From: Euperipatoides rowelli
Lineage: Eukaryota; Onychophora; Udeonychophora; Euonychophora; Peripatopsidae
DNA: 13,710 nucleotides
NCBI GenBank assembly: GCA_003024985.2
Contig: PXIH01S0011884.1
Direction: 5' to 3' (one strand)
In this document: positions 1 through 8,877 of the stretch, one piece after another
Layout: each line of letters begins with the position of its first letter
Numbering within the stretch: the stretch's first letter is position 1
Program-made: the position numbers and the translations under genes
The notes under the pieces: model-generated
Database searches by the model: none
Told to the model about the DNA's origin: nothing
Seen by the model: only the letters and a program-made list of their open reading frames with translations

Positions 1-247
1 CGGCATTAAAAAAACAAGCATTAGGCCTAACAGAAATATTAAATATAATGTTTATGGTTATTATTGAAAACATTAAGGGACTATTTTCTTAAGTATAATA
101 TCATCTTCAAATTGTTCAAAGTCCTTTGATCACTTTTAAACCAGATAACATCAGAAATGGTAAAGGTTATTTGGAAAATTTGATATTTATTAGAAAATTG
201 ATAAAGGAGTGAAAAATCCACAAGAGTGCACTATTTCCCAGTGGATT
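1..247. other. A/T-rich non-coding end of window
   Basis: This is plain A/T-rich sequence with no recognisable exon, repeat end or RNA gene. If the frame ending at 248 is the last coding exon, this stretch is 3' UTR and downstream flank of the minus-strand gene. A short inverted pair, TCCAC at about 217-221 and GTGGA at 241-245, could form a small stem just past the stop; its meaning is unknown. Confidence 0.4.
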
Positions 248-416
248 TTATTTTACTAATACAATTTTTCTTCCATCTACCATATTTAATAAAAAGGAGA
301 AATGTCTGTATATTGGTAAAGTTTCCTCCTCCTCAACCACTCGTCCTAGTGCAATGATGTTTGATTTACTTGAAAACTCTGCTAAAGGAGATCCGGCTGT
401 TATTCTGGGCTCCTTA
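248..416 (-). CDS. Possible C-terminal exon of the palmitoyltransferase gene
   Basis: An open minus-strand frame ends in TAA at 248-250. If the acceptor is GGCAG (AG at 418-417), the exon begins with T, and the phase-2 AG left by exon C completes a Ser codon. The tail then reads SKEPRITAGSPLAEFSSK and later GRVVEEEETLP, a polar, acidic cytosolic tail of about 55 residues. Support: correct phase, correct position, G+C clearly above the flanks over 305-430, and an AATAAA overlapping the stop (minus strand, 252-247). Against: the family usually continues with a GDG-x-SFPTR-like stretch, which is absent; the polypyrimidine tract is poor; and a more upstream CCCAG acceptor (AG at 432-431) would give a stop after about ten codons. 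A chance open frame of this length is plausible in such DNA. The true last exon may lie beyond the window. Confidence 0.35.
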
Positions 417-432
417 CTGCCTTCCCAACCCT

Positions 433-1355
433 GGGACAAATTTTTGAAAATTTAGAGTACAAGGGCTTTTTTAAAAGTTTGTGGCCAACTGCATAGCAAA
501 CTTCAGAGCTCCAACTGCTTCCGAAACAGACCGAGATACATTTTTAAAACTTATTTGTAGCCCACCAGATGGCTTCTAATAAATTTTCATGTTTTCCCAA
601 TTTTAGTTATGGTATATGAATGTAAAATAGCCACAATGAAATAACACAAAACTTCTATTTTTTTTTAAATAATTTTAGAAACATATTTATAATGTTGATA
701 GCATTCTAACATTAATTAATGGAAGAAAAAAAGAACAATTTTATAGAAGCTTATCCCATTTTCATGTTTAAGTGTTATGGAAATATTGCAACTTTATTTA
801 ATAGTTAAACTATTTAAAAGTAGATTGGAGGATAGCAATATGCTTGATGAGAAATGATGGCTCCAAAAAAATATAGCATATACACTTATCTGATAACTTC
901 TTCAAAGCTCACTAATACAAACTTGAACATAAACATCATTTAAAACCTTTCATTTTATTTTCTTCTCTAATTTTTGTTGTTGTTTTAGTTCAATCCCATT
1001 ATTAAGGGTTTTTTTAATATTTTAATTAGCATCTTGTTCTACTTTTAAAGCTATAAAATTAAAGTCTTTCATACTACAGTAATTAAAAAAGAAATCAGTA
1101 CAAAAAAAAAAAAAATAATCACATTATTGATTATCTAATCATAATAGATTATTACTTCAATATAAGACTTAATCTGTTTTGAATTATCAAGGCTGAATTC
1201 TGTTTAGCATACTTATGCTTTAATACAAGACAGTTTGAATATGCAGGATCTCTGCAGACAATTTTTTTTTTTTAAGTTTCTTTTTCAATTACTAAGTTAA
1301 TGATGATTCTGAATTTTTCAATGTAATTATTTAATAAAAAATTTCAATTTATTAC
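433..1355. other. Presumed last intron; mostly featureless
   Basis: The stretch between exon C and the candidate last exon. Most of it is A/T-rich with homopolymer runs (for example about 1100-1115 and 1261-1273). The part at 465-575 is less A/T-rich and on the minus strand holds an open stretch (including SRSVSEAVGALKFAMQ) that ends in TAA. I recognise no family in it. It is listed in the findings because it could be a missed exon or an old inserted fragment. Confidence 0.4.
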
Positions 1356-1482
1356 CTGGTAAACACCGGTAAGAACCACTTCTTTCGAAATTCACCAAAA
1401 ACTTCTAAAAAATTGCAGTACTTGCCGAGACTAAAACCATCTTTGTCAGGACCAGTATAGAAGACTGGAGCTCTGAAAGACT
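1356..1482 (-). CDS. ZDHHC2/15/20-like exon C: PaCCT region of the cytosolic tail
   Basis: The exon starts with AG, completing the Glu codon of TTLE, then reads SFRAPVFYTGPDKDGFSLG followed by KYCNFLEVFGEFRKKWFLPVF. This is the conserved post-TM4 segment including the PaCCT (palmitoyltransferase conserved C-terminus) motif; the Asn and the VFG of the family consensus are present. The acceptor is TTTTGTAG ending at 1483, and the donor is CCAG|GTAATA with GT at 1355-1354, leaving phase 2 (last two bases AG). Relatives have a Ser or Lys around the Tyr-Cys seen before the Asn, so YCNFLEVFG is a slightly unusual version. The frame is intact and CpG is denser here than in the surrounding intron, as expected under coding constraint. 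Confidence 0.93.
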
Positions 1483-1789
1483 CTACAAAATAAAAATGAA
1501 ACATTTTTAAAAATAATTATCTACAACATTCAGGTTAGAAATCAATATAAAGAAAATAATTTTAAAATGAGGAATGTAATGCTAGATGCTACCAACATAA
1601 AATTAATAAGTCATTCAAAGACAAATAATTATTTTTGTTTAATGTGAAGGGGAATCAACAATAGCCAATAGATCAACAGTAATAAACTTGCCTGGTGGCA
1701 TCATTATTATCATAATCATTAAGCCTTATTCAAAACTATTCAACTACCGGTAATATTAAATTAAAGGATACGGATGGAGCAATCTATTT

Positions 1790-1797
1790 ATTTAGAC
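1790..1797. repeat. Left 8-bp target site duplication of hAT element
   Basis: ATTTAGAC directly precedes the element's CAGGG terminus and matches ATTTGGAC at 2282-2289 in 7 of 8 positions. Eight-base duplications are the hallmark of hAT insertion. Confidence 0.8.
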
Positions 1798-2281
1798 CAG
1801 GGTTTCTTAACCTTTTTGAGCCATGACCCAAATTGGAATAACAGTTTTGGTTTAGCAATCCAAATAGAATGCCCGACAGAAGTACATCCAACACATTAGG
1901 TGTCTAGAAAACGACTAACTCCCAACAATGACAAACGCGTAGAAACTAGAAGGCTTAAGTCCCACTTAATCACATGATCAAGCTGGACCAGCAGCCTTAA
2001 TTTTTTTTTTTACAGTCCGAACCTTGCCGTTACCTGAACTCTAACTCCAACTACGTGTGAAATTCCACTATGCCCCAACCCTATTATAATCTAGAAGTGA
2101 AATAATCTTTTTGATCGATTTCAATGATTTTGACACAACTTCTGAAAGCCTTTCCATAATGACGAAAATACATGCACAGATGTTAAAATATTATTTTTGT
2201 TGAAAATATGTCACGACCCATGAAATACTGTATGCCAAGTGACCCAATTTTGGATCATGACCCATAGGATAAGAAATCCTG
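1798..2281. mobile_element. Non-autonomous hAT DNA transposon (MITE), 484 bp
   Basis: The left end reads CAGGGTTTCTTAACCTTTTT and continues GAGCCATGACCC; the right end read on the opposite strand is CAGGATTTCTTATCC, then GGGTCATGATCC and AAAATTGG. The inverted ends therefore match over roughly 38 bases with a few mismatches. CAGxG-TTCTTAACC-TTTTT followed by a CATGACCC-like run is a classic hAT terminus. An 8-bp target duplication flanks the element. No transposase frame is present, so it is a passive MITE that must have been moved by a transposase encoded elsewhere. Its interior holds about ten CpGs in under 500 bp, many more than the flanking intron, which would fit a younger or less decayed insertion. 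Orientation cannot be assigned. Confidence 0.88.
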
Positions 2282-2289
2282 ATTTGGAC
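2282..2289. repeat. Right 8-bp target site duplication of hAT element
   Basis: ATTTGGAC follows the terminal CCTG of the element and repeats the left flank ATTTAGAC with one mismatch, fixing the element boundary. Confidence 0.8.
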
Positions 2290-2356
2290 TTTTACACTTC
2301 AAATTACAACCAAGAAAATATATTAGAAACAAGGTGGCCATCCAAACTATTCTTAA

Positions 2357-3014
2357 AGGTCAAATGTAACAGATTTTTTTTATTTTTTTATTATTATTGA
2401 TTTTAAAAGATAATTACTATAAAAAAAATTCCACTGGAAAAAAATAATTTAAAATGCATAAAAAAAAAGTTATTTAAAGATAAAATTAAGACTATTGCTA
2501 TCCTCAGTCCGAGATTACAATTTGAAGATTTCACATTTTGTTTTGGTTTTGAGATTATTTGATGATGAAATAGCCTCTACAGCTGTTCTCTTTGTAATGA
2601 TTTAATATGCAAAGAGAGGTATATTCAACTTGCATTAAAGGTCATTTTGTTTTTTTTTAAAAAATAAATTGGACCATAATAGCACAAAGGATGAATTTGA
2701 TTGATTTTTTACAAGTATTTAAACATTTAGACCATGTTATGATATCCAGCCTTAAGCTGTGAAAGATAGCAGATATTATATAGTTAAGTATAGCAAGCTG
2801 TATTCATTTATAGCCTATGATGTCACAAAATATCTCCCCTGGTGTATACAGTTGACAATGTTGTTTTAAGGGTGAGGAGCTAAAGACAATTATTTTAAAA
2901 ATTGAATTGTAAATAACTTTTTTTTTAATTTTTTTTTTTTCTGTTGGAAATTTTTTTTAGTAAAAATCTTTAAAAATATTAAAAAAAATTAAAAAAATCC
3001 ATTACATTTGACCT
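2357..3014. mobile_element. Long-TIR non-autonomous DNA transposon, 658 bp, AGGTCAAATG ends
   Basis: The left end is TTAA then AGGTCAAATGTAA; the right end is the reverse complement (TTACATTTGACCT, then TTAA). The arms stay complementary for about 150 bp (2357-2506 against about 2872-3014), including a shared core read as AAAAAAGTTATTTA and a TCCTCA near the inner limit. TTAA on both sides suggests TTAA-type (piggyBac-like) insertion, but the ends lack the usual CCC start, and TA duplication (Tc1/mariner-like) fits equally well because TA lies within TTAA. AAACTATTCTT / AAACTAATTTA just outside is a weak alternative for a longer duplication, as in Mutator-like elements with long inverted ends. 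No transposase is encoded. A third copy of the end motif TTAAAGGTC sits inside at 2635-2643. Confidence 0.75.
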
Positions 3015-3217
3015 TTAAACTAATTTAACATTGTATATTGAACTATAGAAGTAGGCAATTCATTCCACTAACAATCCTATTGATTATAAATGCTGAATTC
3101 TCGGTTTACTAAATAATCTTTTAGCTGGAATAAAAAAAACTAGTCATTCATGAATACTAATCTTTTAAATACAAAACATGAGATCACTAATCTTCATTTC
3201 AGATGGAAATAAAATAC

Positions 3218-3334
3218 CATTTACGATCAGTACTTTTCTACGTTCTTCATAGGTAAGTCCAGACATTTCAACGGTCATTTTAAATGCTTGTCTAAGAAAA
3301 TTGAATAATCTTGTCTGATCCTTTATATTAATTA
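3218..3334 (-). other. Cryptic or alternative exon candidate in intron B-C
   Basis: The minus strand is open from stop to stop over 65 codons around 3170-3366. Inside it lie a fair acceptor (GCATTCTCAG, AG at 3336-3335) and a GT donor (GT at 3217-3216). The resulting exon is 117 bp, a multiple of three, and phase 1 at both ends, so it could be spliced between exons B and C without breaking the frame. It would read INIKDQTRLFNFLRQ, then GLTYEERRKVL. Inserting it would separate the TTL of TTxE from its Glu. I recognise no domain. Several frames of this length are expected by chance here, so the call is weak. Confidence 0.18.
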
Positions 3335-5433
3335 CTGAGAATGCGGGAGCATTAATAATCCATTATCAGTTGGAATAATAATTATAAATAACCTTAAATA
3401 CATTTTTCTTTTATTTTTTTAATTAGCAAACTGAACATACGACTTAACAAAGAGAATTTTTAATTAAACTTAGAAGTGAACATATATACATGTAAGCATA
3501 GAAAATATAGGATTCAAGCTACTTAAGGCCTCAGAGCTAACAATAGTTTCTAAAAATTCCCTAGGATGGAAGGGGCTGGGGTTACCATTTAATCTCTACA
3601 CCAGCTGAGATTAATAATTTGCCAATTAGATATCAAAAAAAATTTCTAAACATTTTATTTAAAAAAAAAAAACAATAAAAAAAATAGACATGCAGTATAT
3701 TTGGTATGTGGTACTTGATAAGTTGATTTGTAATATTCATTAAGATAATTATAGAAAAATACTAAGCATTTGAAAATGGTTCTATAATCATGTAAACTGC
3801 TCTAAGGAGCAAAATAAATTCAAGTACCCTTGATAGATTACAGTATATACTATCATTAAACTCCAAAGACATTATATTTAAGATTTCTGCTTAATTTTAA
3901 TTTATAAATTCAATGGTTAGTTAGATAAATTAACTTTAATAGAGATTAGTTAACACCTAAATTATCAGTAAATGTATTTATTATCTGCCTGAATAACTAA
4001 TTTTGAAAGATTAATAAAAAATATTTTACAATTAAGCCACTAAAAGTCATGGTATTCATCAAGGCATTAACATTCAAACAATAATTTTATGATGTTTTTG
4101 AAGAAGATTTATAATCAAATATAATAAAGCTAATTGATATTTAGAATTAGTGATTCCAGTTTTTGTTCCATTAAGAAATTGAAAATTGCTGTTCTTTTAA
4201 AGTGTAAGAAATTTTTAAAAATATTTGAAATTAATTAAATTAATTATTAATCCAGAGTATCTAGTCTACATTTGTTTAAAAAGTTCTTCTGGTTTAGATT
4301 TACAAATAAAATTGCTAGGAATTATTTTACTTTGCTTCCCAGTATTTTGTTCTTAAAAATGATATACAGTTTATTATATTGTCACAATTTTTAATCTAGG
4401 ATTATAAAAGTACAATAGATAACAAAGTATAATTTAGCTTAGAAATAAAACTAAGTGTTTGAAACACATTTTATGTAACATAACAAATATAGGTTTTGCG
4501 ACATTTATTTTTATTTGGTTGAATGAGAGCAAAACTGCTTTATTCATTTATTCATAATGGTGGCTTTACTATTTGATAGTGAAAGTTGTAATCACAGACC
4601 AGCTGGCTGTGAAACAATTAAATGGATGAATGGGTTGCTAATTACCTCAGATAATCGAATTATGTATTTTGTGCATGCATACTGTACATACATTTTGGGA
4701 TAATGTTGTTAATGGTAAATGTCCTTTACACTTATTTTGAGAATGCTTTATTCTTTCTTTATAATATACTTAATTTTGATATGTTTTTTAGTCTAAAGTT
4801 ACTATTCCTCATAATGGTTATTCTCTAAGTTTAAGAATCCCGATGTAACTTTTTATATTTATTTGCTTCAAGTGCCTGAATAAATCTGATCACAAAGTGA
4901 AACCTGTGTTGCTGAATTAATCTGTTTTTATCATGATAGTGCCTTTCATTCTATGAGCCAGCCAGCCAAGTTGTTAAAACTATCCTGAATTATTCCACCA
5001 TATAGAAGTCTCAGCTTATATATTCAGCAGCTTCAGTCAATATTCTATAATATATTCTTACAATTATTCATTAATTGTTAGAAACTTTAATTAGAGAAAA
5101 AAAAAATTAATGAAAAATATTTTATTGTGGCTTTAAATTGTGATCAAGATTCATGTTTTTATGACATTGTATAAATTAAAAAAAAAAACTAATCAAAGAA
5201 TAAATATCTGACTTCCTCACTCTCCACCTTCAGAATACAAGATCTCTTTATGTGCCTAACACATACTGTATTTATTTATAAATATGACTCAAACAGCTAC
5301 AAATCTTTTGGAAAACAACTATTATTATACACGTACATCTATTATGGTAATTAAATAGGAATGTTTATCACTTACTGATTGTAAATTATTGAATGTGTAA
5401 ATAAATGCAAGATAAAAATATCTGTGTACCCAC

Positions 5434-5560
5434 CTAGTGTAGTTCGATTCTGGGCTATCAAATAACAGTGATAGCCAAATAATGAGACTAAACTAATAGC
5501 AAACATGATTGATACAAAGAATAAAAACAGGATGTGAAATTTTCCTGAGCCCAAGTTCTC
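5434..5560 (-). CDS. ZDHHC2/15/20-like exon B: TM4 and TTxE motif
   Basis: The exon encodes 42 residues plus one base. It opens with ENLGSGKFH (the lumenal loop; the family has a KFH-like run here), then a long hydrophobic stretch (ILFLFFVSIMFAISLVSLFG) that is transmembrane segment 4, then YHCYLIAQNRTTL. With the first base of the next exon this gives TTLE, the TTxE motif typical of DHHC enzymes just after TM4. The acceptor is TTTCTTTTCAG ending at 5561. The donor is CTAG|GTGGGT with GT at 5433-5432, leaving phase 1. An in-frame ATG-like start inside the exon is irrelevant, since the coding sequence enters from upstream. There is no sign of decay. Confidence 0.95.
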
Positions 5561-6927
5561 CTGAAAAGAAACAAAGAAGAAAACTGTAGGCTATTGATAA
5601 AACAACAACATATAAAGTTATCAATGAAAATCCAAAAAAATATGTGTTTGTCTCTACTTAGATAAGGCCATGTAAGCTAATAATTTCACAATACAAATAA
5701 TGAAAGATTGCTGAAATTTAAACATTATCTTAGACTCAACCAAATAATCAATTAGTATCAACTACAGAATATAAAAATGTTTACTCCACTGCGATATATT
5801 GGATATGTGGTTTTGAACAGGAAAAAATTGTCTTACACAATATCTTAGCTGCTAAATGTTTTTATTTATTGAACCACAGACATTTGTTTAACTTAAAAAT
5901 TATTTGTGCAATATTTTTAAAAAAAAAAAAATTTAACACAATTCATATAACAGTTGTGGATCGGGTCTATCTATTCAAAAGTTTTTATATTTTTAAAACA
6001 TTAATATGCTAATTTTAGTTGCAGTATGTACTATTTGATACAATATCAAATACAAATAATTACAAGAAAATGGCAACAAGTGCACTCCAAGTAAGTGTAC
6101 ACCTCCCCGGTTTTATGCTGAAAGTTCTAATATTGCACTATCAGCAAGTAAGGAACCATCACTAAACTTAAGCCTTTTAGTCAAAACTTAATGCTACTAA
6201 GACATGGTAACTGAAAATGGAAAGTCGGAGCATGGTTTTTTTTTAAAAAAAAAAATCTTAATTTTCAATAATGTACTGCATTTATTTTAAATTGGTTAGT
6301 TATAGCCAAAATAATTATTTAAAATCCCTACTATTAAATCCATCGTTTTTAGAAGTAAAATGACCAACTATTTTTTAAAAATTAATAAACCTGTGAGGCA
6401 TTACCATGTTTTTTTCTGTTTTTATCATGAAAACCAAGTCACATGAATACCACAATTTTTCAGTAAATAATTTTTTTTTTAATATAATGTACAGTACATT
6501 AAAAAAACATTAATTAGAGTTACCATTCATCTTCTTTTCCCTGAACTTGTTCTCTTTTTCAATGAAAAATAAAACATATGGGGAGTTTTTTAAAAATATT
6601 AGAATTGTTGGGTTTTTCAATAATTTGATAAAATCTATTAATTTTGAATAAACAAACATTATTATTATTATTATATTTATTATCATAACTAAGAACCTAC
6701 AGTATATTTATGACTAAAAGTAGGAAGCTAAAGCCAGTATCTAGTTTTCTAGTTTTGTTTTAGCCAAAGTGAGATTTTATGATTTTTTTTTTTAAAATCT
6801 AGTCATGAAGTTATTAAGCATAAACTGTAGTTGTCTAAATGAATAATTTACGATAGCCTACAATAAAAAAGAGATTGATATTTATGTTTAAGTAATAAAA
6901 ACATTACCTAGTTTATTTTATTCTTTA
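5561..6927. other. Featureless A/T-rich intron segment
   Basis: I see no exon, element end or RNA gene. Only homopolymer runs (for example 5919-5932, 6238-6255, 6471-6480), an ATT microsatellite at about 6658-6674 and a perfect 15-bp odd palindrome AATGTACAGTACATT at 6486-6500 are visible. Confidence 0.6.
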
Positions 6928-7062
6928 AATAAATGCAAATGTGTGTTCAATGAGTTTGTGTTTTATAAGCCTTTTTTATTAAGGTAGTTGGCAATAAATG
7001 CAAATGTGTGTTCAATGAGTTTGTGTTTTATAAGCCTTTTTTATTAAGGTAGTTGGCAATAA
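6928..7062. repeat. Exact 65-bp tandem duplication (2.1 copies)
   Basis: The unit at 6928-6992 is repeated without a single change at 6993-7057, followed by five more matching bases (AATAA). The unit begins AATAAATGCAAATGTGTG and ends AAGGTAGTTGGC. The complete identity, in sequence where other repeat pairs are diverged, points to a very recent duplication, a polymorphic minisatellite, or a sequencing or assembly artefact. It has no coding content. Confidence 0.95.
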
Positions 7063-7315
7063 TTTTCATTTCCAATATTGTACTTGACTTTGTTATTTCA
7101 ACAAAAGTAATTAATCTAAAGGAAAAGAAAATTTCTGTTCTTCTTTGCCCAGTCTATTGCTTTGGAAATTAATAAAAATGCAAAGAAATAATTTCAACCA
7201 GAAATATTTTAATTTGGCTAAATTAATAACAAAAATAATAATATTGCAATTCATCTTCCAACGAGTATAAGTCTTATACCGTTTATGAATTTTGATTCAC
7301 ACAGAACACTATTTG

Positions 7316-7739
7316 TTGTATGGATATATTTTATTTAAAATGTAATTCTTGCTATTCAAATTACATATAAATTATTTCCTCTTTTCAGCTAGCTTTCCAC
7401 CTTCTTTGGCTTCATCGGACTCTAAAAAATATTAATTATACAATGGATTAAAATTTTTGAAATCAAATATAATGGTTACAGGTGTAATTTAGTATGTTTT
7501 TAAAAATAATTATTTTAATAATATATTGTAAACATACCAGTACAGTATATTTAAGAGCATAATATTTGGATCATTGTAAATATATGTATTTGATTTCAAA
7601 TAATTTTGATTCATTGTATAATTAATGTTTTATAGTCCAATGAAGCCAAAAAAAGATGGAAAGCTAGCTAAAAGGAGAAAATATTTTTTATGTAATTTGA
7701 ATAGCAAGAATTACATTTTAATAAAATATATACGTACAA
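7316..7739. repeat. Long fold-back palindrome (arms about 155 bp)
   Basis: The left arm (7316-7471) and right arm (7587-7739) are reverse complements at roughly 85-90% identity by eye. Shared stretches include AAAATGTAATTCTTGCTATT, CAAATTACATA, AGCTAGCTTTCCA, GGCTTCAT and ATTAATTATACAATG. The 115-bp centre is itself partly palindromic (GTATG at 7492 pairs with CATAC ending 7537). Similarity fades outward to about 7282 and 7775. No transposase and no clear target duplication are seen, so it is either a fold-back type DNA element, a MITE that is nearly all terminal repeat, or a local inverted duplication. Lying in an intron, it would give a long RNA hairpin. On the minus strand the left arm contains a short coding-like run, ESDEAKEGGKLAEKRK then stop, of unknown origin. 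Confidence 0.9.
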
Positions 7740-7775
7740 GTTTACGTTGTGCGAATAATATTTTTCATTTTCTAT

Positions 7776-8641
7776 TTTATTTTTTAGATTTTCGTGATCT
7801 TTGATCTTAACATAACATACTGTAGCTTATAAATGGAATCCTGACATTTACTGTAAGTTTACACAAACATGAATGGAGTGAGCTGAATGACCAATATAGG
7901 CTACTGTATTTGTTTTCAATTAATACTTGGAAAAATATACATTTTGCAATAAGATTGCGCAAATTCGTCTAAAAACAGATTTATTGGTCCCNTTATTCCC
8001 TACCCTGTCTCCATGGTGATTGAGGGGAGTTGACATTCCCTAACCAGTGCCTAATATGTGCCTGAAATACTTTTATTATAATTTCACCCCACCTCTAATT
8101 TCTCCACACCAAATTCTCATTGCCTTGACCTAGCTGGAAGTGGTACCTGTTTTTAAAAGGTGTCTCTTTTTGGACTCTAAAATATGGTAAGCCTACAATA
8201 ATATTTCCCTTTATATAGTTAAAAATAATTATAAAGGATTGTGTGATTTAAATTTAATTCAAGTATTTATTAGGGTGAGATTTCCCCTTAAGGAAATAAC
8301 TTGCTCAGTCAGTTGTATTTCAAATGGTGAAGATGTTTGAAATTGTCTCCCCTTTACCACTAAATAAACACACTTTAGGCAATTTATTTTATTAATTTTT
8401 AAATAGAAACAATAGTGTAATATATTAATTAAATAATTTAATTATTTCTTTCAGATTAATTATATACAGTAGCCTTTATAGCCTACTGTACCTAATCGGT
8501 GTTTTAAATTTGGTTGTGTTTTACTTTTTAAATTTAAAGATGGTTAAAGAACCGTTACGATTGCAGCATTATTGATCAGTATACCAATTGGAAATAATGT
8601 TCACTTGATAAAATATTAAAATTATTTAAAGCATCTCTTAA
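7776..8641. other. Intronic stretch with a less A/T-rich patch at 7985-8170
   Basis: It holds no gene. One ambiguous base (N) occurs at 7992. The segment at about 7985-8170 is clearly richer in C and G than its flanks (for example CCCTACCCTGTCTCCATGG and TTTCACCCCACC), but has no long open frame and no repeat ends I can define. It may be an old, unrecognised insertion. A near-palindrome TTTCCCCTTAAGGAAA lies at about 8281-8296. Confidence 0.5.
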
Positions 8642-8873
8642 TCCTTTCCACTCCACTGTCGAACATAGTTAGACATTTCCTTTTTACAAATTGACAATTG
8701 AACAATCACTGTTAACCTCAAAAATGCTTCGAATTGATAAAATTTATGTTTAAAAGAACTAAAATTTATTTGTTTTTAATCATACCAAATGATTTTTTTA
8801 AAAAAAACTAAAATTAAAATCAGGGGATTTAAAAGAATGCAATCAATGCAATTTTAATTTGGAGTGGAAAGGG
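8642..8873. mobile_element. piggyBac-type MITE, 232 bp, in TTAA target
   Basis: The left junction is TTAA (8638-8641) followed by TCCTTTCCACTCCA; the right junction is TGGAGTGGAAAGGG followed by TTAA (8874-8877). The inverted ends match at 13 of 14 positions. Duplicated TTAA plus C/T-rich ends of the CCCTTTxxACTCC kind are typical of the piggyBac superfamily. The interior is A/T-rich with no transposase frame, so this is a non-autonomous element. Complementarity stops after about 14 bases, as usual for piggyBac MITEs. Confidence 0.82.
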
Positions 8874-8877
8874 TTAA

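Larger units (their letters stand above)
1483..5433 (-). other. Intron between exons B and C (3951 bp)
   Basis: The intron is bounded by donor GTGGGT (5433 downward) and acceptor TTTTGTAG (ending 1483) on the minus strand. It is about 4 kb of A/T-rich DNA carrying two terminal-inverted-repeat elements close to its 3' end (1798-2281 and 2357-3014). It also contains a phase-compatible cryptic exon at 3218-3334. From about 3340 to 5433 I see no repeat end, RNA gene or protein similarity, only low-complexity A/T sequence. Confidence 0.85.

Noticed and set aside
2815-2828. TGATGTCA as CRE/ATF-like enhancer site shared with 8979-8990
   Set aside because: An 8-base match seen twice in 13.7 kb is not evidence of regulation, and one copy lies inside a transposon.
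2343-3025. 11-bp target duplication AAACTATTCTT / AAACTAATTTA around the long-TIR element
   Set aside because: Only 8 of 11 positions match, and the right copy would have to follow a shifted element end; TTAA or TA duplication is simpler.
3203-3252. Plus-strand 50-bp mini exon bounded by TTTCAG and GTAAGT
   Set aside because: No plus-strand gene is otherwise detectable here, and a lone 50-bp frame has no supporting neighbour; it is mentioned only in the finding on the same locus.
6486-6500. Perfect palindrome AATGTACAGTACATT as an operator-like site
   Set aside because: A single short palindrome in A/T-rich intron is expected by chance and contains the over-represented TACAGTA word.
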